Program-made: the position numbers and the translations under genes
From: CAYOHP01 sp964403795 [NCBI: uncultured bacterium]
GTDB taxonomy: Bacteria; Muiribacteriota; UBA6191; CAZXTJ01
Assembly (NCBI GenBank): GCA_964403795.1
Contig: CAYOHP010000215.1
Location: forward strand, 1-7,882
Length of the DNA stretch: 7,882 nucleotides
Direction of reading: 5' to 3'
Notes under the pieces: generated by a model
What the model was told of the DNA's origin: nothing
What the model saw: the letters and a program-made list of their open reading frames with translations, nothing else
Database searches by the model: none
Part shown: positions 1-4,599 of the stretch, one piece after another
Layout of the letters: each line of letters opens with the position of its first letter
How positions within the stretch are numbered: the first letter of the stretch is position 1

Positions 1-31
1 ACATGGCGCTCACCTCCGGGCTCTCGGACAT
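1..31 (-). CDS. Possible first ten codons of a downstream gene (partial)
   Basis: An ATG at 31-29 opens a frame reading MSESPEVSAM to the left edge, 85 bases after the bshA stop and in the same direction. The composition (Ser, Glu, Pro) is typical of a soluble protein N-terminus. A weak AAGG lies about 13 bases upstream. Ten codons cannot identify it, and chance cannot be excluded. Confidence 0.3.
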   Translation of the reverse strand, partial: MSESPEVSAM

Positions 32-56
32 GCCAGACACACCGCCTTCGCTGCTC

Positions 57-75
57 CCCCTGGCGGAGCCAGGGG
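57..75. terminator. GC-rich hairpin downstream of bshA
   Basis: A perfect 8-base inverted repeat, CCCCTGGC / GCCAGGGG, with a three-base loop, about 42 bases past the bshA stop. The stem could form on either strand. No T-run follows it on either strand, so it is not a classical Rho-independent terminator. It could be a 3'-end stabilising hairpin, an atypical terminator or a chance structure in GC-rich DNA. It lies in the only non-coding gap in the window (32-116). Confidence 0.35.
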
Positions 76-116
76 CGCTCCGGCTACGTCCGTGAGCCTG
101 CAGCTCGTCCGGTGCC

Positions 117-1268
117 TCAGGGGACCGCCGGACCCCCGTGGCGACCGGGGAGCAGTCGCCGGTAGAGCGCCTCGTACCCGGGGACCACGCGCTCGGCGGA
201 GAAGCGGGCCCGGGCCCGGACCCCGGCCGCCACTCCCATGACGCGGCGCCGGGTCGGATCGGCCAGCAGCTCCTCAAGGGCGTGGGCGAAGGCACCGGCG
301 TCCCCGGGCTCGACCAGCAATCCGGTCACGTCCTCCTCCACCACCTCGGGGATCCCGCCCACCCGGGTGGCGACGCTGGGTACGTCGAACCACATCGCCT
401 CGAGCAGCGACAAGCAGAAGCTCTCGGTCTCCGAGGTGGTGACCGCCAGGTCGGCGATCTGCAGGTAGTCCTCGATGTCGGACACCCGCTCCCGGACCAC
501 CACCCGGTTCTCGAGGCCGCGCCGGAGGATCTCGCCTTGCAGCACGTCCGGGCGTTCCCCGGCCAGCACCACCAGGTGGCACCGGGCTCGGGTCCTCGCC
601 AGGGCGTCGAGGAGGATGTCGATCCGCTTGAGCGGCCTCAGGTTCGAGGCGTGCAGCAACACCGGTTCGTCCGGCTCGATCCCGAGTTCGCGACGCACCT
701 CGCCCGGGCTCCGCACCGGAGGCCGGGGCTGGAAGAAGTTGTGGACCACCTCGATCGTGCGGTCGATCCCGAAGACCTGACCGGTCTCCCGGGCCAGGAA
801 GCCCGAGACCGCGGTGACCGCGTCGGAACGCGACAGCGCGTGGCGGATCGCGGCCCGGTAGGCGGGATCGTGGCCGAGCAGGGTGGTGTCGGTCCCATGG
901 AGGGTGGTCACGACCCGGGGCGGAGCGGTGGTCTCGAGCATCGAGCGGGCCAGCAGGGCGGCGGTGGCATGGGGCACCGCGTAGTGGGCGTGGAACAGAT
1001 CGAGGTGCGCCTCGCGGGCGACCTCCGCCATCTTCACCGACAGGGGCAGCAGGTAGTCCGGGTACCGGAACAGCCCGTACTCGTTGATCCGCACCGGATG
1101 GAAGTGGACTCCCTTGGCGGCCGCGGGGAGCCGGAAGGGACGCTCGTAGCAGAAGAAGTGGACCTCATGGCCGCGGCGGGCGAGTTCCAGGCCGAGGCCG
1201 GTGGCCATGATCCCGGACCCTCCCACGGTGGGGTAGCAGGCGATCCCGATCCGGAGCGGACCTTCCAT
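117..1268 (-). CDS. bshA: N-acetyl-alpha-D-glucosaminyl L-malate synthase BshA (GT4 glycosyltransferase)
   Basis: 383 residues, the usual BshA length (about 375-385). It catalyses the first step of bacillithiol synthesis, transfer of GlcNAc from UDP-GlcNAc to L-malate, in the cytoplasm. The BshA signature is clear: IGIACYPTVGGSGIMATGLG (7-26), HAHYAVPHATAA (93-104), VTTLHGTDTTLLGHDPAY (120-137) and SDAVTAVSGFL (148-158), followed by NFF (177-179). The C-terminal GT-B half has SNLRPLKR (208-215), the E-x7-E nucleotide-sugar motif (E282, E290) and TRVGGIPEVV (301-310). The start MEGPLRIG places the first strand where the family has it; the open frame continues to 1877 but that part overlaps bshB1 and shows no glycosyltransferase features. 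Only eight bases separate it from the bshB1 stop; the nearest GGAG is about 15 bases upstream of the ATG, so coupling may matter. MshA-type glycosyltransferases are related, but the YPTVGGSG and HYAVPHA motifs are BshA-specific. Confidence 0.93.
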   Translation of the reverse strand: MEGPLRIGIACYPTVGGSGIMATGLGLELARRGHEVHFFCYERPFRLPAAAKGVHFHPVRINEYGLFRYPDYLLPLSVKMAEVAREAHLDLFHAHYAVPHATAALLARSMLETTAPPRVVTTLHGTDTTLLGHDPAYRAAIRHALSRSDAVTAVSGFLARETGQVFGIDRTIEVVHNFFQPRPPVRSPGEVRRELGIEPDEPVLLHASNLRPLKRIDILLDALARTRARCHLVVLAGERPDVLQGEILRRGLENRVVVRERVSDIEDYLQIADLAVTTSETESFCLSLLEAMWFDVPSVATRVGGIPEVVEEDVTGLLVEPGDAGAFAHALEELLADPTRRRVMGVAAGVRARARFSAERVVPGYEALYRRLLPGRHGGPAVP

Positions 1269-1276
1269 GGCGGGGT

Positions 1277-2002
1277 TCAGAATCTCCGGGCCCCGGGCCC
1301 CAGGGCGGCCAGCGAGGGGAAGAGCAGCGGATCGGAGGCGTAGAGGGCCTGGGCATGGGCAACCCCGGCCCGGGCCCCGGCCAGCCGGCTGCGCAGGAGC
1401 TGGAGTTCGACGTAGTCGCGGGAGCGGGCCTGGGTGGCGTGGGCCTGCATGGCGGCGGTCCAGGCGGCGACCACGCCGGGATCCGAGACATCGACCAGGA
1501 GCGGCACCTCGCCCGGCGGCTCTCCCTCGGGTCCGATCGCGTAGAACAGCAGCCTGGCGATGGCATGGGGAGCGGCCGGGGCGAGTTCGGCGAGTCCCCC
1601 GTACCGGGCCAGCCGGGCAGCCTCCCGGACGGCACATCCGATGCGGAAGTGGTCGGGGTGCTGGTTGGCCACCGGCGTCGGGGCGAGGACCGTCCCGGGG
1701 CGCCAGCGTCGGATGGCCGCGGCCAGGGCCAGGCGTACCGCCAGCGAATCCTCGAGGTGGCAGTCCCCGCCGAGGTCCAGGAATTCGAGCGAGGCCGAGA
1801 GCAACCCGGCAGCCCGGCGCGCCTCGAGCTCCCGTTCCGCCGGCGTGCCATGGGTGCCGGCCTCCCCCCGGGAACACACCAGGAAACGGGCGGTGCGCCC
1901 CTCGGCCGCCTCGCGAGCGATGACCCCGCCGACCCCGAACTCGATGTCGTCGGGGTGCGCCCCGATCGCCAGGATCGTCCCGCAGCCTGGGGGTTCAGCC
2001 AT
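1277..2002 (-). CDS. bshB1: N-acetyl-alpha-D-glucosaminyl L-malate deacetylase BshB1
   Basis: 241 residues, a usual length for BshB1. The cytoplasmic enzyme removes acetate from GlcNAc-malate to give GlcN-malate, the second step of bacillithiol synthesis. Visible motifs are ILAIGAHPDDIEFG (10-23) with metal ligands H16 and D19, the BshB1-typical RGEAGTHGTP (45-54) followed by R57 and E58, and NQHPDHFR (113-120) with the third metal ligand H118. The C-terminal SRLAGARAGVAHAQAL then SDPLLF block (about 205-228) also matches the BshB1 tail. It lacks a signal peptide and extra domains, unlike the long PIG-L protein upstream in the same operon. The ATG at 2002 was chosen because GAGG lies nine bases upstream and the start overlaps the BshC-like stop by eight bases; the frame extends upstream to 2056, but those residues are not family-like. 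Mycothiol MshB and other PIG-L proteins are alternatives, but the bshA neighbour and GTHGTP motif favour BshB1. Confidence 0.9.
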   Translation of the reverse strand: MAEPPGCGTILAIGAHPDDIEFGVGGVIAREAAEGRTARFLVCSRGEAGTHGTPAERELEARRAAGLLSASLEFLDLGGDCHLEDSLAVRLALAAAIRRWRPGTVLAPTPVANQHPDHFRIGCAVREAARLARYGGLAELAPAAPHAIARLLFYAIGPEGEPPGEVPLLVDVSDPGVVAAWTAAMQAHATQARSRDYVELQLLRSRLAGARAGVAHAQALYASDPLLFPSLAALGPGARRF

Positions 2003-2759
2003 CGGTGTACGCCTCGCCCTGCCGGTCGATCGGATCCCGCGGCACGTAGACGACACCGGGAGCCTGGGTGGTGTCCAGGTACTTCTGCTCTCCGGCGCCG
2101 CAGACGTAGTGGGTGCAACCGATCACCGACTGCATCCAACCCAACCGGGTGTCCCGGGTGGGACTCACCTGCTCGGGGGTGAAGGGCTCCTCCGGCCAGC
2201 GCAGGTAGGAGTCGCCGCCCTGGTGGAGCTGGAAGCAGCCTTCCACCCGGCGGGCCCTCACGATCTCGCCCTGGTAGGGGACGTCGACGAAGAAGTCCGC
2301 CACCGGGGCCGCGGCCCGGCGGAACGCGGGATCGCTGGACCGCTCGACCCGGATCCCCTCGAGCAGGCCCATGCGCCGGTACATCTCCAGGCAGAAGCCC
2401 GCCACGTCGGCAGCCTCGACGGTGGCGAAGGCCTCCACCAGGTGCGCCGGCACGAAGGGCGGGAGCTGCTCCAGGGTCTTCTGGTGCCACTCCCGCGACA
2501 CCTGCTTGCGGTACAGCGGCGAGAACTTCCGCTGGATCCTGTTCTCGATCACGAAGTTCAGCGGCAGCTCCCGGTCGTTCTTCCGGTGGCGCAGCACCGT
2601 CTTCGTCTCCCGCGGGTCGTGATCGGAATCGTGGAAGAAGAAGACGATCTCCCCCCCGATCTCCGCCTGCAGCCTCCGGGCGGACCGGAACTTCGCCACC
2701 AGGTACCGCTTGGGGAAGAACCCGCAGGGTTGCTGGCCGAAGCAGATGACGGGCTTCAC
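1995..2759 (-). CDS. Compact BshC-like protein, candidate bacillithiol cysteine-adding enzyme
   Basis: 254 residues from GTG at 2759, set by GGGAGG eight bases upstream and a GTGA overlap with the symporter stop. Near the N-terminus, FGQQPCGFF (7-15) followed by Y19 and K23 matches the VTGQQ-G-F---Y---K motif of BshC. IVFFFHDSDHDPRE (38-51) matches the BshC segment ending in a GEDHDF-E-like motif. At the C-terminus, SP (199-200), R205, Q210 and THYVCGAGEQKYL (216-228) match the SP----R---Q------YVGGPGEIAYW block of BshC. BshC is thought to join cysteine to glucosaminyl-malate, the last step to bacillithiol. Usual BshC is about 540 residues; here the roughly 70-residue N-terminal lead, much of the middle and the whole C-terminal coiled coil are absent. 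The reading frame is intact and motifs at both ends remain, so this looks like a compact form and not a decayed gene. Direct adjacency to bshB1 and bshA supports the role. Homology is probable; catalytic activity is inferred. Confidence 0.72.
   Translation of the reverse strand: MKPVICFGQQPCGFFPKRYLVAKFRSARRLQAEIGGEIVFFFHDSDHDPRETKTVLRHRKNDRELPLNFVIENRIQRKFSPLYRKQVSREWHQKTLEQLPPFVPAHLVEAFATVEAADVAGFCLEMYRRMGLLEGIRVERSSDPAFRRAAAPVADFFVDVPYQGEIVRARRVEGCFQLHQGGDSYLRWPEEPFTPEQVSPTRDTRLGWMQSVIGCTHYVCGAGEQKYLDTTQAPGVVYVPRDPIDRQGEAYTDG
2012..2015 (-). promoter_or_regulatory. Ribosome binding site of bshB1
   Basis: GAGG on the minus strand, nine bases before the ATG at 2002, within the 3' end of the BshC-like gene. 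It supports the ATG at 2002 over the in-frame ATG at 2056. Confidence 0.5.
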
Positions 2760-4459
2760 GGGGTCGGCCTCCCGGGCTCGGGTCCGATCCAGGCCTGGAT
2801 CACCATCGCCAGCAGCATGCAGGCGGCGCACCCGATCAGGTTGTACCAGAGGTAGCTGATCGAGAGGTTGAAGTAGAGCACCAGCACCAGGGTCTGGGAC
2901 AGGAGCGCCGCCCGGAACACCGCTCGCCCACCGACCCGCGGCAGGAAGAAGGCGACCAGGAAGAGCCCCAGCACCACGCCGTAGAAGAGCGAGCCCACGA
3001 TGTTGACGGCCTGGATCAGGTTCTCGGCCAGGTTGGCGAAGAGCGCGAAGCCGATCGCCACCACCCCCCAGCCCAGGGTGAGGACCCGGGACGCCAGCAG
3101 GTGATGGACGTCATCGCCGTCCCGCTTCCAGAGGTGGCGATAGAAGTCCACCGCCGTGGTCGAGCCCAAGGCGCTCAGTTCCGCCGAGTTCGACGACAGG
3201 CTGGCGGCCGCGAAGGCGGCCACCAGGAGCCCGATCAGGCCGTGGGGCAGATGATCGAGGATGAAGGTCACGAATACGTAATCGGCGTCGTTGGTGCGGG
3301 CCCCGGGCCGGTCCGGGAGCAGGACCTTGCGGGCCTCGACCCGCAGCTCCTCGATCCCGGCGTGGGCCTCCCGGGCCCGCGCCAACGCGGTCGCCTCGGC
3401 CGCCGCGTCGCCGCTCCGCCGGGCCGCGGTCCAGGCCTCGATGTGCGCCCGGCGCACCCCATGCAGCTCGACATGGCGGGCCTGGAACCGGTCCCGGGCC
3501 GCGGCCGCTTCGGCCCCGGGCTTGGCGCCCCAGGCGGTGCGGTTGAAGAGGAGCGGAGGGCGCTCGAACTGGTAGAAGACGAAGAGCAGGGCCCCCAGCC
3601 CCAGGATGAAGGCCTGCATGGGGATCTTCAGGATGGCGTTGAACATGAGGCCGAGCCGGCTGGCCGTGAGCGACCCCCCGCTCAGGTAGCGCTGCACCTG
3701 GGAATGGTCGGTCCCGAAGTAGGAGAGCGACAGGAAGAACCCGCCCAGCAGACCCGACCAGAAGGTGTAGCGACGGTCCGGGTCCAGGCTGAAGTCGATG
3801 CCTTCGAGCTTGCCGAAGGCCCCGGCCAGGGCCAGGGTGTCACCGAGGCCGAGCCCCTCCGGGAGCTTCGCCAGGATCGCCACCAGGCCTGCCACCATCC
3901 CGAAGAAGATCACCGCCATCTGCCACTTCTGGGTCAGGCTCACCGCCCGGCTCCCGCCCGCCACCGTGTAGGCGGTGACGACCACCCCGGTGACCACGAT
4001 GGTGGCATCGAGGCGGAGCCCGAACATGGTCGAGACGATGATGGCAGGGGCGTAGATGGTGATCCCGGCGGCGAGCCCGCGTTGCAGCAGGAACATCCCG
4101 GCTCCCAGCAAGCGGGTGTTCGAGTCGAACCGCCGGCCCAGGTACTCGTAGGCGGTGTAGACGTCGAGCTGCCGGTACATGGGCAGGAAGACCGCCGAGA
4201 CCACGATCAGGGCCAGCGGCATGCCGAAGTAGTTCTGGACGAACCCGATCCCGCTCTCGTAGCCCTGGCCTGGGGTCGAGATGAAGGTGATGGCGCTCGC
4301 CTGGGTCGCCATGACCGAGAGCCCGATGGTGGTCCAGCCGATCGAGCCGTCGCCCCGCAGGTAGCCCGAGAGGTCGCGGGTCTCCCGGGCCGTCCAGATC
4401 CCGTAGAGGGCGATCCCGAGCATCGAGACCAGCACCACCGCGAAGTCGAGCTGGTTCAC
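2756..4459 (-). CDS. Sodium:solute symporter (SSS family)
   Basis: 567 residues from the GTG at 4459, an inner-membrane Na+-coupled importer of the SSS (LeuT-fold) family. Family signs: an N-terminal helix followed by SGYLRGDGSIGW (31-42), ATQASAITF (51-59) in the first broken helix, GTDHSQVQRYLSG (249-261), and the SSNSAELSALGSTTAVDFY stretch (422-440), which carries the hydroxyl residues expected at the second sodium site. About 12-13 hydrophobic segments are visible. Residues about 300-392 form a hydrophilic, alanine/arginine-rich and probably helical insert between two membrane spans, longer than the usual loop. The start was set by the GGGAGG ribosome site ten bases upstream, the GTGA overlap with the small membrane gene, and the first hydrophobic helix beginning directly after it; the open frame continues upstream to 4705 but overlaps PIG-L coding sequence. 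The substrate cannot be read from sequence. Position suggests a sugar, amino acid or thiol precursor. Confidence 0.92.
   Translation of the reverse strand: MNQLDFAVVLVSMLGIALYGIWTARETRDLSGYLRGDGSIGWTTIGLSVMATQASAITFISTPGQGYESGIGFVQNYFGMPLALIVVSAVFLPMYRQLDVYTAYEYLGRRFDSNTRLLGAGMFLLQRGLAAGITIYAPAIIVSTMFGLRLDATIVVTGVVVTAYTVAGGSRAVSLTQKWQMAVIFFGMVAGLVAILAKLPEGLGLGDTLALAGAFGKLEGIDFSLDPDRRYTFWSGLLGGFFLSLSYFGTDHSQVQRYLSGGSLTASRLGLMFNAILKIPMQAFILGLGALLFVFYQFERPPLLFNRTAWGAKPGAEAAAARDRFQARHVELHGVRRAHIEAWTAARRSGDAAAEATALARAREAHAGIEELRVEARKVLLPDRPGARTNDADYVFVTFILDHLPHGLIGLLVAAFAAASLSSNSAELSALGSTTAVDFYRHLWKRDGDDVHHLLASRVLTLGWGVVAIGFALFANLAENLIQAVNIVGSLFYGVVLGLFLVAFFLPRVGGRAVFRAALLSQTLVLVLYFNLSISYLWYNLIGCAACMLLAMVIQAWIGPEPGRPTP
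2768..2773 (-). promoter_or_regulatory. Ribosome binding site of the BshC-like gene
   Basis: GGGAGG on the minus strand, eight bases before the GTG at 2759, inside the symporter's last codons. It supports a short 254-residue product starting just before the GQQ motif and argues against an N-terminal extension reaching to 2831. Confidence 0.68.
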
Positions 4460-4599
4460 CGGGGGAATGCCTCCCGCAGGACCACCAGGCCGACGACCCA
4501 GACCATGAAGGACACGAGGACCAGCCGGTAGACCCCCGGCCAGGTGGTGGGCCATGGCAGGCCGGTCGAGGCTTCGTCCCGCGGCTCTGGTCCGCTCAT
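4456..4599 (-). CDS. Small single-span membrane protein, possible symporter partner
   Basis: A 47-residue open frame fitted exactly between two genes. Its ATG overlaps the PIG-L stop (ATGA, 4599-4596) and its TGA overlaps the symporter GTG start (GTGA, 4459-4456). Residues 1-21 are polar and proline-rich; residues about 22-43 form one clear transmembrane helix (GVYRLVLVSFMVWVVGLVVL), ending in a short basic/acidic tail. The hydrophobic segment and perfect four-base overlaps on both sides argue for a real gene over chance. Small membrane proteins are often encoded just ahead of SSS transporters (for example the DUF4212 and DUF997 partners), but this one has one helix and I do not recognise it as either family. 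Role as a symporter accessory or stabilising subunit is inference from position. It has no good Shine-Dalgarno sequence of its own, so translation probably depends on ribosomes finishing the upstream gene. Confidence 0.68.
   Translation of the reverse strand: MSGPEPRDEASTGLPWPTTWPGVYRLVLVSFMVWVVGLVVLREAFPR
4470..4475 (-). promoter_or_regulatory. Ribosome binding site of the sodium:solute symporter
   Basis: GGGAGG on the minus strand, ten bases before the GTG at 4459, inside the end of the small membrane-protein gene. It decides the GTG start over the longer upstream open frame. Confidence 0.65.

Noticed and set aside
57-75. Classical Rho-independent terminator
   Set aside because: The stem is perfect, but no T-run follows on either strand, so it is listed only as a low-confidence hairpin.
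1269-1877. N-terminal extension of BshA
   Set aside because: The frame is open upstream but the residues are Pro/Arg/Gly-rich, overlap the whole bshB1 gene out of frame and have no family similarity; BshA begins at the IGIACYPTVGG strand.
117-2002. Mycothiol (MshA/MshB) pathway instead of bacillithiol
   Set aside because: The glycosyltransferase carries BshA-type YPTVGGSG and HYAVPHA motifs, the deacetylase carries GTHGTP, and a BshC-like gene is present; no MshC or MshD is seen.
1995-2759. BshC fragment caused by frameshift or truncation
   Set aside because: Both N-terminal and C-terminal core motifs are present in one uninterrupted frame with its own start signal and normal overlaps, which fits a compact protein better than a broken one.
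2760-2831. N-terminal extension of the BshC-like protein
   Set aside because: It reads through the symporter's coding end and lacks family-like residues; GGGAGG precedes GTG 2759. It could not restore the missing BshC N-terminus anyway.
3101-4531. Long plus-strand open frame opposite the symporter (476 codons)
   Set aside because: It is the antisense shadow of a high-GC gene: rich in Gly/Pro/Arg/His/Glu, with no recognisable domain, while the opposite strand encodes a clear SSS transporter. The same applies to other plus-strand frames, such as 138-1343 and 5335-6852.
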